Notes: generated from the letters alone by a model not told the origin. A stretch of DNA of 19,972 nucleotides from Candidatus Lloydbacteria bacterium RIFCSPLOWO2_02_FULL_54_12 (GCA_001819095.1 MHLS01000030.1:1-19972), one strand, 5' to 3'. Shown: positions 5,993 to 13,892, counted from the stretch's first letter. Made by a program: numbers and translations.

Positions 5993-8068
5993 ATGAACCG
6001 AAAAGGATCCGTGCGTATCGTTGTCGTTGGCATCATCGTACTTCTCGTCGGAGTAGCGGGGTACTTTGTTTTGCTACGAAAACCGGCGACGCCTCCGGTG
6101 AAGAACGCTCAAACCACAACCACGGACAGTCTCATCGCCGTTTCGTATCAGGATGATGCGGGCCACTTTCAAGTTTTTGCCGTTTCACCCGACGGCACCA
6201 CGCGAAAACAGCTGACTCACGACGACAACGGCAATATCATGCCGAAGTGGTCTCCTGACGGGAAAAAGATCGCCTACGTAGCGCAATCCGAGATCAAAAA
6301 CGGTGCCGTCATCCACGTCATGGACGCCGACGGTGCAAACAATACGACCGTTACCGAAAAGGAGTCCGGCACCATGAGCATTGTGCCCGATTGGTCACCT
6401 GACGGTCAGCGCATTGCCTATGCGAGCGGTGTGGTAACGGGAGATCCGACGAAGCAAATGAAAGCGGTGGCGGGTGATCCGATGGCAGTATTCAAACTCA
6501 AAATATGGGTCATGGACGCTGACGGCACGAATAAAAATCAAATTACCTCGGGGGGTAGCTCGGACGTTGTGCCCAGTTGGTCACCCGACGGCAAGAACAT
6601 TGTTTTCACCTCCGACCGCGACGGCGGCATATTCCAAATTTGGCGGATGAACGCCGACGGTATGGATCCTGTTCGGCTGACACAAACGTCCTACGACGGC
6701 ACGATTGGCGCTCCAATAGAGCAGAAAGTTCCGGCGTGGTCACCTAACGGGAAATATATCGCCTACTGGAACGGAGTGGAGATGTTTCAGTTGAGCGAGG
6801 ATGTGCGAAAGGGCACCGGCCAGCCGACCGCGCGCGACAGATCGATCATGGCAACATGGCATATTTGGGTGATGAACGCTGACGGGACGGACCAACGCAT
6901 GCTGACCCAAGGTGACGACCCGGCATGGTCACCGGACAGCAAAATGGTCTTCCACCCCACGCTTCCGATCTACGGAACGACACCCGAGCCAATCGGTGTC
7001 GGTGCTACGAATATCGACGGAACAAATCGGCACATTCTTTTCACTGTTTCCGGAGGCGGACCGATGAGATACTCTTGGCGACCGACATCAAACGCCGACG
7101 GTTCAACTCCTTCCGGACCGACCGACGCAAGCGCTTATGTAAAAGAGCGCGGACTTCTGGTCATGAACGACGGCACAATGCGTGAGCAGTTGAATCAAAA
7201 GGGGTATCCCGTCACACATGTCTCCATATTCACGGTTCGCGCCGACGGCACCGGCAAAACAATGTTGACCGGACCCAATAATCAACATCCGTCGTGGACA
7301 CCCGACGGAAAGATCATCTTTGTCTCTGACCGAAGCGGCTCCCCACAGGTCTGGATCATGGATGCCGACGGCAGCAACGCAAAACAGGTCGGAGATCTCG
7401 AGGTGGGACCGATCCTTCAACCCCAACTGGCGAAGAACGGCCTCATTGCCTTTTGGGCAAACAACGGCATCTGGGTTATTCACAAAGACGGCTCGGGACT
7501 TCGACAACTGGTGGTCAACGGCGGCGCCCCGTCCCTCGCACTATCCGGTACGTGGCTCACCTATACGGTGCCCACTCACGTGCTCGACGGTATTCACAAC
7601 GAGATCTTCCGCATCAACACCGACGGCACAGGAACAAAACAGCTCACCTTCACGGGCGATCCCGACTATCCGGATGCGAACGCCTCGGCAATTTCTCCCG
7701 ACGAGACCACGGTCGCTATTTACACCGGCAAAGAGTCCGATCCGGGCGCGGCAGGATTTACACAAGACATAATCACTTACGGATATCGCAATGTCGGAGT
7801 CATACCGGCCGACGGCGGCCCCCGCAGACTGCTCACGGCATGCAAACCGGTGACCACACAACAGGAATTACAAGATCGCGGCCCTGACGTTTGCATCGTA
7901 GCCGACGACCCCGCGTGGTCGACGGACGGCAAGTGGATCGTCTACAGTTGGGGAGGAAAGAACGGCGGCGAGACGTGGATGATGGACCCGAACGGAGAGA
8001 ACAACCAGCGTCTCTATCCCGCCGGCCGCGGCATGGGAAGAGTGCCACTACTTATCCAGGAGCAGTGA
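5993..8068 (+). CDS. Membrane-anchored PD40/TolB-like beta-propeller protein
   Basis: A 691-residue protein with an N-terminal anchor (about residues 7-25, VRIVVVGIIVLLVGVAGYFV), a Pro/Thr linker and a long extracytoplasmic beta-propeller region. At least seven WSPDG-type PD40 signatures can be seen (WSPDGKKIAYVA, WSPDGQRIAYAS, WSPDGKNIVFTSDRDG, WSPNGKYIAYW, WSPDSKMVF, WTPDGKIIFVSDRSG, WSTDGKWIVYSW). They alternate with about twelve x-D-G-T/S turns such as MDADGTN and MNADGTD. The repeat number would fit one large or two smaller propellers. TolB-type propellers usually bind proteins or peptides, and no peptidase or other catalytic domain follows. I start at 5993, not 5960, because GGGGGAG lies 7 nt upstream and the protein then begins with basic residues before the anchor. 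The anchor resembles those of the two glycosidase-like neighbours. Confidence 0.88.
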   Translation: MNRKGSVRIVVVGIIVLLVGVAGYFVLLRKPATPPVKNAQTTTTDSLIAVSYQDDAGHFQVFAVSPDGTTRKQLTHDDNGNIMPKWSPDGKKIAYVAQSEIKNGAVIHVMDADGANNTTVTEKESGTMSIVPDWSPDGQRIAYASGVVTGDPTKQMKAVAGDPMAVFKLKIWVMDADGTNKNQITSGGSSDVVPSWSPDGKNIVFTSDRDGGIFQIWRMNADGMDPVRLTQTSYDGTIGAPIEQKVPAWSPNGKYIAYWNGVEMFQLSEDVRKGTGQPTARDRSIMATWHIWVMNADGTDQRMLTQGDDPAWSPDSKMVFHPTLPIYGTTPEPIGVGATNIDGTNRHILFTVSGGGPMRYSWRPTSNADGSTPSGPTDASAYVKERGLLVMNDGTMREQLNQKGYPVTHVSIFTVRADGTGKTMLTGPNNQHPSWTPDGKIIFVSDRSGSPQVWIMDADGSNAKQVGDLEVGPILQPQLAKNGLIAFWANNGIWVIHKDGSGLRQLVVNGGAPSLALSGTWLTYTVPTHVLDGIHNEIFRINTDGTGTKQLTFTGDPDYPDANASAISPDETTVAIYTGKESDPGAAGFTQDIITYGYRNVGVIPADGGPRRLLTACKPVTTQQELQDRGPDVCIVADDPAWSTDGKWIVYSWGGKNGGETWMMDPNGENNQRLYPAGRGMGRVPLLIQEQ

Positions 8069-8133
8069 GCAACCACCCGTCATAAGATCCACTGTCGCCC
8101 ACAAAAACTGTTGTTTTTCTTCTTTGCCGGACG

Positions 8134-8142
8134 TGTTAGTGT
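8134..8142 (+). promoter_or_regulatory. Extended -10 element before the DUF2914 gene
   Basis: TGTTAGTGT, with the hexamer TAGTGT at 8137-8142 ending exactly 6 nt before the ATG at 8149. The same nine bases recur before the gene at 9289. An A/T hairpin, AAAAAC-TGTT-GTTTTT (8103-8118), lies just upstream and may be a weak terminator of the beta-propeller gene. Confidence 0.6.
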
Positions 8143-8148
8143 GTCCGT

Positions 8149-9228
8149 ATGGACCTCATGCGAAAGTACGAGCGGCATCTTTCGGGGATCGCCTTCGTCG
8201 TCGGCTTCATGCTCGACTACACTTTCGCTCCGCGGATCGATAGTCCGTACACTCCGCTTGTTCTCGGGGTTTATCTTTTGTTAGCGGGACTCGCCATTGC
8301 CCTCCAACAAACCTTGGGGCAGAAGGCGACGAAGAGGCCGGTATCCCCGTGGCTCCTCGGCATTCTTCCGACCGCGATACAATTCGTCTTCGGCGCACTG
8401 ATGAGCATGCTCTTCGTCTACTATTCACGGAGCGCGGCCTTGGCGGGAAGCTGGCCTTTTATGCTCCTCCTCGGAGCGATGTTCCTCGGGAACGAAGTGT
8501 TTCGCGACCGCGTGCGGTTGTTCAAGTTCCAACTCGGCACGTTCTTTTTCGTTTTCACCATGGCGGCAGTCCTCTGTACGCCAATAATTCTTCGCGAGTT
8601 GGGAACGATACCTTTTCTTATCGCCGGAGGAGTGAGTTTCGTCGGAACGCTTCTCCTCATCGCCTTCATCACGCTTCACTCCCGTACGACTGTCCGCGAG
8701 AATATTTTCGGCGTACTTATTATGGTGGGCGGGATGTACCTTCTTATCAATGTGCTCTATTTCACGCATTTGATCCCACCGATACCGCTACTCCTTCGTG
8801 AGAGCGGCGTCTATCATTACATTGTTCGTGATGTGAACGGTAACTATGTCGGTTCTGCTGAAATTTCTGCGGGGGGAGGTAGCGGGATGCCGTGGAAATC
8901 ACCAGAAGTACTCCGTCTTTCGCGCGGGGAACCGGCGTATTTTTATAGTGCCGTCTTTGCGCCGATCGCCATGGGGACACCGATCGTGCACCGGTGGGAG
9001 TTCGCGGACACGCAAACGGGGGAGTGGAAGACCCTCCACCGCGTGTCCTTCCCGATTGTGGGCGGTCGCGACGGCGGTTATCGCGGGTACTCCATCAAAG
9101 AGACCGTTGCACCAGGAAAGTGGCGCGTCTCAGTGGAAACACTCTCCGGCGAACTGCTCGAGCGCAAAACTTTTCTCGTTGAGTTTTCCTCGGAAAAGAT
9201 CTTGCTCAAAGAAACGGTCCTGAAGTAA
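8149..9228 (+). CDS. Polytopic membrane protein with C-terminal DUF2914 domain
   Basis: A 359-residue protein. About seven hydrophobic membrane segments fill residues 10-210. A soluble C-terminal part of about 145 residues follows, and its last 70 or so residues match the style of DUF2914: HRWEFADTQTGEW, then RDGGYRGYSIKE, then GKWRVSVETLSGELLERKTF. DUF2914 is a small beta-rich domain of unknown function found in envelope proteins; it probably faces outward here. The start at 8149 is supported by the -10 spacing, with no Shine-Dalgarno. The gene appears to form its own transcription unit. No enzymatic motif is visible. Confidence 0.8.
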   Translation: MDLMRKYERHLSGIAFVVGFMLDYTFAPRIDSPYTPLVLGVYLLLAGLAIALQQTLGQKATKRPVSPWLLGILPTAIQFVFGALMSMLFVYYSRSAALAGSWPFMLLLGAMFLGNEVFRDRVRLFKFQLGTFFFVFTMAAVLCTPIILRELGTIPFLIAGGVSFVGTLLLIAFITLHSRTTVRENIFGVLIMVGGMYLLINVLYFTHLIPPIPLLLRESGVYHYIVRDVNGNYVGSAEISAGGGSGMPWKSPEVLRLSRGEPAYFYSAVFAPIAMGTPIVHRWEFADTQTGEWKTLHRVSFPIVGGRDGGYRGYSIKETVAPGKWRVSVETLSGELLERKTFLVEFSSEKILLKETVLK

Positions 9229-9253
9229 GACTTTTCCGAGCAACTGCGAATGA

Positions 9254-9282
9254 TTGGTCCGCGGGACGAACTGTGTTAGTGT
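9254..9282 (+). promoter_or_regulatory. Promoter of the 141-residue protein gene
   Basis: TTGGTC (9254-9259) and TAGTGT (9277-9282) with a 17-bp spacer and an upstream TG (9274-9275). The -10 ends 6 nt before the ATG at 9289, so the mRNA is predicted to be leaderless. Confidence 0.65.
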
Positions 9283-9288
9283 TACGGC

Positions 9289-9714
9289 ATGGCAAATCTG
9301 GGAGAACTCACACCACAACAGCTGGAACGACAAGAGGCGGAGGAACGGTTACAGCAGTACATGAAAGACCACCCCGAACACGGTGTTTCACAAAGGGGAC
9401 CGAGTGAGGGTGGTCCGCAAGTTGCGGAGTTCGAAAAATTGGTCGCCTCGTTCGAGTCGACTTATTCGCTCGCGGAGTTGCACGCCATCGTCGACCTTCG
9501 GATGGAGGATGCGCCGCGACACCCCCTACGAGAACCAGCAAAAGAAGCACTTGCTCCCATTGTGGGACTATTGAATTATCTCAAAGAAGAAACGAGTATC
9601 TCTCCCGCAAAGTATAGGGAACTAAAAGAAAAATATGTGCGCCTGACCAGAGCGGTGGGTATCATAAAAAATAACGTCGTTGACCACAACAGGAAATTTG
9701 ATCTTGATAGTTGA
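9289..9714 (+). CDS. Hypothetical helical protein, 141 residues
   Basis: Not recognised. It is a hydrophilic, probably all-helical cytoplasmic protein without signal peptide or membrane segment. The N-terminal 30 residues are Gln/Glu-rich (LTPQQLERQEAEERLQQYM). A Gly/Pro-containing linker at about 33-45 separates them from a longer helical region, and the C-terminus reads LKEKYVRLTRAVG followed by a polar tail. The coding call rests on its own clear promoter, the 6-nt -10 to ATG spacing and the consistent frame between two well-supported genes. No cysteine or catalytic motif stands out. Confidence 0.7.
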   Translation: MANLGELTPQQLERQEAEERLQQYMKDHPEHGVSQRGPSEGGPQVAEFEKLVASFESTYSLAELHAIVDLRMEDAPRHPLREPAKEALAPIVGLLNYLKEETSISPAKYRELKEKYVRLTRAVGIIKNNVVDHNRKFDLDS

Positions 9715-9748
9715 TCGGCGGCGTGCTTTTTACGCATCGGGCGATTCG

Positions 9749-9757
9749 TGTTAGAAT
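9749..9757 (+). promoter_or_regulatory. Extended -10 element before the methyltransferase gene
   Basis: TGTTAGAAT, with the hexamer TAGAAT at 9752-9757 ending 9 nt before the ATG at 9767. A TTTTAC at 9728-9733 gives a possible -35 with an 18-bp spacer. It also lies in a 4-bp GCGT/ACGC hairpin (9721-9735) that follows the preceding gene. Confidence 0.6.
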
Positions 9758-9766
9758 TGTGGTCCA

Positions 9767-10327
9767 ATGAAGAACATCCTCGAACGGGCAAAGTTCCTCC
9801 AAAACGCCCTCAAGGACCACAAGGTCGGCGCGCTTACCATGAGCTCCGATTATGTCGTTGCCGCGGTGCTTCGCTTGCTTCCCAAAGCGCCGCGCCTCGT
9901 CGTTGAATACGGACCCGGAGAGGGCACGATTACGCGGAAGATCCTTCGCGTGCTTCCTTCTGACGCGCGACTTATCGTCGTTGAGCCTAATCTCGACTTC
10001 GTGGAAGCGCTCAAAAAGGTCGCCGACCCGCGCCTCACGATCGTCCCCAAAATGGCGCAGGACCTCTCGCCGGACGACCTCTTCTCCATGCGAGGAGCCG
10101 ATGCGGTCGTTGCTTCTCTGCCGTCTTTTTACCTTACACCGGAAGAGCGCCAAAAGGTCGTTGCCGACGCTCACAACATGCTGGCGCCAAAAGGGGTCTT
10201 TATCTTCTCCCACCAGTACAGCTGGCTCATGAAGAAGCCGCTTGAAGAGAAGTTCGCCGACGTGGCTATTGCGTTCGAGCCGCGAAACATTTTTCCCTGC
10301 TTTATCCTTAGTGGAAGGAAACCATAG
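9767..10327 (+). CDS. Class I SAM-dependent methyltransferase (PmtA/KsgA-like)
   Basis: A 186-residue Rossmann-fold methyltransferase. Motif I is VVEYGPGEGTITRKIL (about residues 45-60), the SAM-binding loop, and the acidic residue of motif II is in LIVVEPN. A later LPSFYL segment fits motif IV, where rRNA adenine dimethylases have NLPY and phospholipid N-methyltransferases have a similar LP-containing loop. The length and the KVGALTMSSDYVV N-terminus are most like PmtA-type phospholipid methyltransferases, but the substrate cannot be settled from sequence alone. The following gene begins 2 nt after the stop, so the two are probably cotranscribed. That neighbour is a membrane protein, which would suit a lipid-related role (inference). 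Confidence 0.8.
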   Translation: MKNILERAKFLQNALKDHKVGALTMSSDYVVAAVLRLLPKAPRLVVEYGPGEGTITRKILRVLPSDARLIVVEPNLDFVEALKKVADPRLTIVPKMAQDLSPDDLFSMRGADAVVASLPSFYLTPEERQKVVADAHNMLAPKGVFIFSHQYSWLMKKPLEEKFADVAIAFEPRNIFPCFILSGRKP

Positions 10328-10329
10328 GT

Positions 10330-11160
10330 ATGCTCGGCATTGTTCTTGTGTCGATAGGGACTTTTTTTGACGAGATCTCGACCTTGATCGGGAAGAAGGA
10401 GGTGCAAAACAAAAAAGAGACCGTCTTCACGATGGCCTTTTTGAGTCTCATCTGGAGCACGCTGTGGTTCCTCGTCATCATCCTCTGGAAAGGCGAGTTC
10501 ATCTTCTCCATGGCGTCGCTTCCGACGCTCCTTCTGCGCAGTCTCATCGAAGTCGGGCTCATCTACGTGGGCACCCTTGCGGTCGTCCAGTCCGATCGGA
10601 GCACCTTCGGCTTCGTGCGCACCGGGACGATTCCGCTTCTTTTGCTTGCGGACCTTTGGCTCGGGTACACGCTCACGCTTCCGCAGATCTTCGGTATCGT
10701 CGTGATAGTGCTCACGCTTTTGGTCGCATTTCTCAACCACGGAATACACAAAGAGGGGATCAGATTCGTCATCTTGGCGACGATTTTTCCCGTACTCACA
10801 ATCTCGCTCTTCAAATACAACATCACGCACTTCAATTCCGTCGAGGCGGAACAGTTGATTACCCATATCATCCTGCTCGTCTATTTATTTTTCATGGCGC
10901 TCCGGCTCGGCCACGAGAATCCGCTCCGGATGCTCCTCAAGCGTCCTTTCTTTGTACAGTCCTTCACGGCGGGGATCGGCGGGGTCCTTATCAGCTTCGC
11001 CTATCTTTTCGCACCGGCGTCGACCATCACTGCGGCCAAGCGGGCGGTCTCCGTTCTTTGGGCAATCGTTTCCGGAAATATCTATTTCGAGGAGAAGCAT
11101 ATCGGGCTCAAAATAGCGCTCTTCCTCTCTGTCGCGGCGGGCATGTTCCTTCTGGTCTGA
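10330..11160 (+). CDS. EamA/DMT-like membrane transporter protein
   Basis: A 276-residue protein with about ten hydrophobic helices arranged in two halves, the layout of the drug/metabolite transporter (EamA) superfamily. The end of the first half, with FGFVRTGTIPLLLLADLWLG and then a TLPQIFGIVVIVLTLLVAF helix, is repeated in spirit at the end of the second half (AAKRAVSVLWAIVSGNIYFEEKH, then a final helix). This matches the EamA pattern in which a short loop precedes the last helix of each half. The start is 2 nt after the methyltransferase stop, with GGAAGG 11 nt upstream inside the previous gene. The substrate is unknown. Confidence 0.8.
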   Translation: MLGIVLVSIGTFFDEISTLIGKKEVQNKKETVFTMAFLSLIWSTLWFLVIILWKGEFIFSMASLPTLLLRSLIEVGLIYVGTLAVVQSDRSTFGFVRTGTIPLLLLADLWLGYTLTLPQIFGIVVIVLTLLVAFLNHGIHKEGIRFVILATIFPVLTISLFKYNITHFNSVEAEQLITHIILLVYLFFMALRLGHENPLRMLLKRPFFVQSFTAGIGGVLISFAYLFAPASTITAAKRAVSVLWAIVSGNIYFEEKHIGLKIALFLSVAAGMFLLV

Positions 11161-11168
11161 CCGCGCAC

Positions 11169-11212
11169 ACAAGGTGGAGCCTTGGGAATTAATTCTTAAG
11201 GTTCCACCTTGT
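11169..11212. repeat. Long palindromic hairpin related to the 613-681 repeats
   Basis: Arms 11169-11183 and 11198-11212 give 15 pairs (one G-T), extended inward by the palindrome GAATTAATTC (11186-11195). Both arms carry the AAGGT-n-CCTTG word seen at 620-681. It lies 8 nt after the EamA-like gene and could stop transcription, but no U-tract follows. Confidence 0.7.
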
Positions 11213-11242
11213 ATGGTGGGCACACCTTTAACAACGTTTTCA

Positions 11243-11251
11243 TGTTAAAAT
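11243..11251 (+). promoter_or_regulatory. Extended -10 element before scpA
   Basis: TGTTAAAAT, with the hexamer TAAAAT at 11246-11251 ending 6 nt before the ATG at 11258. This places +1 on the start codon. Confidence 0.65.
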
Positions 11252-11257
11252 CGGGAA

Positions 11258-12043
11258 ATGGAACCGGCCGTTGAAACACCACAGCTCGGGGAGCATAAAG
11301 TCCGATACCACATGAAGACCGAGCGGTTCGAGGGGCCTTTAGACCTTCTCCTCACGCTTATCGAGAAGCGCAAACTCTTCATCGGTGACTTTGCGCTGGC
11401 GAAAGTTGCCGATGAATATATCGAGCACATCCGCAAATTCGAGGCATTTCCCATGAACGACGTCGCCAACTTTCTTCTGGTCGCCTCGACACTCGTCCTT
11501 ATCAAATCCAAGGCGCTCTTGCCGGAGCTTGACCTTGGTGACGAAGAGAAGGGAGACATCGACGACTTGAAGCGCCGCCTTGCGATGTACGAGCTTTTCC
11601 GCGGGCTTGGAGAACATATCCGCGTCAACTTCGGCAAAGAGCTCATCTTTGAGCGGAGCGGCCGTCCCGAGCTCATTCCCGTCTTTGCGCCGGAGAAACA
11701 TTGCTCGGCCGCCTCGGTGGGGGAGTCGATGCGCGCCGTACTCGCGGCACTTCCGAAGAAAATCGAACTTCCGAAAGCGACCGTGCGGAAGATCGTCTCG
11801 ATCGAGGAAATGATGAGCCGGCTTGCGAAGCGCGTCGGCGAGACGCTCCGGACAAGTTTCGGCAACTTCTCACGTTATAAAAAAGGGAAACAGCCGTCGA
11901 AAGAGGAGCGCCTCGAAATCATTGTCTCCTTCCTCGCCATGCTCGAGCTCGTGAAGCAGGGCGTCGTCCATGTGACACAACACGAAGAGTATGGGGATAT
12001 CGACATCGAAACACGCAAACTCGACACACCGCAATACGCATAA
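11258..12043 (+). CDS. scpA: ScpA, kleisin subunit of the SMC condensin complex
   Basis: The 261-residue kleisin that bridges SMC heads and binds ScpB in bacterial chromosome condensation and segregation. The N-terminal signature FEGPLDLLLTLIEKRKLFIGD (in two pieces around residues 24-44) is typical of ScpA. It is followed by the ADEYIEHI and NFLLVASTLVLIKSKALLPEL helices that contact the SMC neck. The C-terminal winged helix is represented by IVSFLAMLELVKQGVVHVTQ near residues 225-245. The length is within the usual 240-270. The start at 11258 adds about 17 residues before the conserved core. It is supported by the -10 element 6 nt upstream, although an internal ATG at residue 19 is possible. 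scpB follows with its own promoter. Confidence 0.93.
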   Translation: MEPAVETPQLGEHKVRYHMKTERFEGPLDLLLTLIEKRKLFIGDFALAKVADEYIEHIRKFEAFPMNDVANFLLVASTLVLIKSKALLPELDLGDEEKGDIDDLKRRLAMYELFRGLGEHIRVNFGKELIFERSGRPELIPVFAPEKHCSAASVGESMRAVLAALPKKIELPKATVRKIVSIEEMMSRLAKRVGETLRTSFGNFSRYKKGKQPSKEERLEIIVSFLAMLELVKQGVVHVTQHEEYGDIDIETRKLDTPQYA

Positions 12044-12094
12044 AAATGAACACTTATACCCGCCCAAGACCTTTTCTCAAGAGGCCTTTTACGC

Positions 12095-12100
12095 TAAACT
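12095..12100 (+). promoter_or_regulatory. Possible -10 element before scpB
   Basis: TAAACT ends 9 nt before the ATG at 12110, preceded by GC in place of TG. A weak hairpin, CCTTTT-CTC-AAGAGG (12070-12084), followed by CCTTTT lies just upstream and may partly end the scpA transcript. Confidence 0.4.
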
Positions 12101-12109
12101 AGGCACACT

Positions 12110-12868
12110 ATGGAACTCCCAAAGGCGATCTCCGCGGTCCTTTTTTACCAAGCCGAGCCGATGAGCATCAAACGGCTCGCGAGCGCGCTCAAACGGCCCG
12201 AAGGGGAGGTAAAGGAGGCTCTGGCGACGCTCGAGAAGTCGCTCGTGGAGACAGGGCTCTGCCTCGTCCGAAAAGGCGACGAGGTGACGCTCGGCACTCG
12301 GCCGGAAGCAAGCGAGCTGATCGAGCAGATGACCAAAGAAGAGCTCTCCCGTGACCTTTCCAAGGCCTCCCTCGAAACGTTTTCCATCGTCCTCTACAAG
12401 GGGCCGGTCACTCGAAGTGAGATCGACTATATCCGCGGGGTCAATTCGACGTTCATCCTCCGCAATCTCCTCATTCGCGGGCTGATCGAGAAGATCGACA
12501 ACCCCAAAGACCAACGGAGTTATTTGTATCAGCCGACGTTCCAACTGCTCGAGTATATGGGCGTTTCCAAGATTGAAGACCTGCCCGAGTACGCATCGGC
12601 AATGGCGTCACTGGAAAGTTTCATTGCGGCAAAAGCGGAAGAAGTGGGAGAGGGGGCTTTACCTGCACAAACTCGCGAGGAAGAATCTTCGGGCGGACAA
12701 GTATTCGCCCAAGCGAGCGCCGATGAAACGCTCTCTCCGAAAACTGGGGAGCAAGTTTCGGCGGACGAGGAAGACGCCGACGTGGCGGAAGAAAACGAAG
12801 CGGCCGAGAATTACGACGATCCGGAACTTCATTCGCACACCGACAAGGACCGCTCCATCGGCATATAA
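12110..12868 (+). CDS. scpB: ScpB, SMC-ScpA partner protein
   Basis: A 252-residue ScpB. The N-terminal 170 residues form the paired winged-helix region: LPKAISAVLFYQAEPMSIKRLA, the LETFSIVLYKGPVTRSEIDYIRG segment and the LLIRGLIEKI wing are characteristic (each split here around its centre). It works with ScpA and SMC in chromosome compaction. The last 75 or so residues form a low-complexity, strongly acidic tail (EEDADVAEENEAAENYDDPE near the end), which is not part of the standard ScpB of about 190-200 residues. No Shine-Dalgarno is visible. The next gene starts 13 nt after the stop and is probably cotranscribed. Confidence 0.92.
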   Translation: MELPKAISAVLFYQAEPMSIKRLASALKRPEGEVKEALATLEKSLVETGLCLVRKGDEVTLGTRPEASELIEQMTKEELSRDLSKASLETFSIVLYKGPVTRSEIDYIRGVNSTFILRNLLIRGLIEKIDNPKDQRSYLYQPTFQLLEYMGVSKIEDLPEYASAMASLESFIAAKAEEVGEGALPAQTREEESSGGQVFAQASADETLSPKTGEQVSADEEDADVAEENEAAENYDDPELHSHTDKDRSIGI

Positions 12869-12881
12869 GAGAACGGGACAC

Positions 12882-13892
12882 ATGATCACACGCACCGCAC
12901 AATTCCAGCTTTTCCTCCTCGTCCTTGTCATGGGCTTTTTGCTCGGCCCGCAGGTGATCGAAGCGCTTCAGCGCATTCCCCAAAACGACGGAGCGGCGGC
13001 GACCGCACCCGCGGAAAACCTTCCCGAGGGCGCGCAAACGACGCTACCCGCTCCGGAAAAACGACCCGATCCCTTCGAGCAACTGGCGCTATCGGCCAAA
13101 GGCGCATATGTCTGGGACATCAACGCGCACCGCAAGATCTACGCCGAGAACGCGGACGCCCGACTTCCGCTCGCATCAGTCACCAAGGTCATGATGGCGC
13201 TTGCGGCGACCGAAGCACTTCTTCAGGACGCAAAGATCACCATCGGTGTCGGCGACCTCTACGAAGAAGGGGATACCGGTCTCTATGTGGGCGAGATATG
13301 GACGTTCGAAAAACTCCTCGCTTTTACCTTGGTCGCATCGTCAAACGACGGGGCGAGCGCGATTGCAACGGAGGCAAGTGCGGAACTAGGGAAAACCTCG
13401 GGAGCGGCGGCGGTTCCCGCCGACAAAGGTCTCTTCATCGCAAAAATGAACGAAAAAGCGCGCGCGATTGGGCTCGCGCAGACCGCCTTTTACAACGAAA
13501 GCGGACTTGATGCGGGAAATCGGAGCGGAGGATACGGTTCGGCGCGGGATATGGCCATGCTTTTTGAATACGTATTTCGCAAACACCCCGAGATCCTTCT
13601 ACCGACATCGTCAGGGGTGATGGATATCCAATCGGAAAGCGGTTTCATCCATCACATTGCGAACACAAATCAGGATGTGCCGCATATCCCCGGCATCATC
13701 GGCTCAAAGACCGGCTATACCGACCTTGCAGGCGGAAATCTCGTGGTGATCGTCGATATCGGTATCGACCATCCGATCGTCGTCGTTGTCCTCGGGTCTA
13801 CGCGCGAGGGAAGGTTCACGGACGTCAAACAATTGATTACCGCGGCCACCGAAGCGATCGTGAACGGAAGTACACCGAAAGAAACGAACTAA
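12882..13892 (+). CDS. D-alanyl-D-alanine carboxypeptidase (peptidase S11, DacA/PBP5-like)
   Basis: A 336-residue serine DD-peptidase that trims the terminal D-Ala of peptidoglycan stems outside the membrane. One N-terminal membrane segment (about residues 8-26, FQLFLLVLVMGFLLGP) and a Pro/Ala-rich linker precede the catalytic domain. All three penicillin-binding motifs are present: SxxK as SVTK (Ser99, Lys102), SxN as SSN (Ser153, Asn155) and KTG at 276-278 (GSKTGYTDLAGG). PBP5 of E. coli has a further C-terminal domain and amphipathic anchor. Here the protein ends soon after the catalytic domain and is held by its N-terminus. I start at ATG 12882, in the 13-nt gap after scpB; the in-frame extension upstream runs through scpB and is rejected. 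It leads into mraY, 23 nt downstream. Confidence 0.93.
   Translation: MITRTAQFQLFLLVLVMGFLLGPQVIEALQRIPQNDGAAATAPAENLPEGAQTTLPAPEKRPDPFEQLALSAKGAYVWDINAHRKIYAENADARLPLASVTKVMMALAATEALLQDAKITIGVGDLYEEGDTGLYVGEIWTFEKLLAFTLVASSNDGASAIATEASAELGKTSGAAAVPADKGLFIAKMNEKARAIGLAQTAFYNESGLDAGNRSGGYGSARDMAMLFEYVFRKHPEILLPTSSGVMDIQSESGFIHHIANTNQDVPHIPGIIGSKTGYTDLAGGNLVVIVDIGIDHPIVVVVLGSTREGRFTDVKQLITAATEAIVNGSTPKETN

Noticed and set aside
9662..10213. Minus-strand reading frame of 183 residues over the methyltransferase
   Set aside because: It is antisense to a gene with clear SAM-binding motifs, and the antisense product shows no domain.
10171..10866. Long minus-strand reading frame of 231 residues
   Set aside because: It is the shadow of the methyltransferase/EamA genes. 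It is dominated by charged residues (Glu, Asp, Arg, Lys) as expected from antisense of hydrophobic coding sequence, with no promoter or domain.
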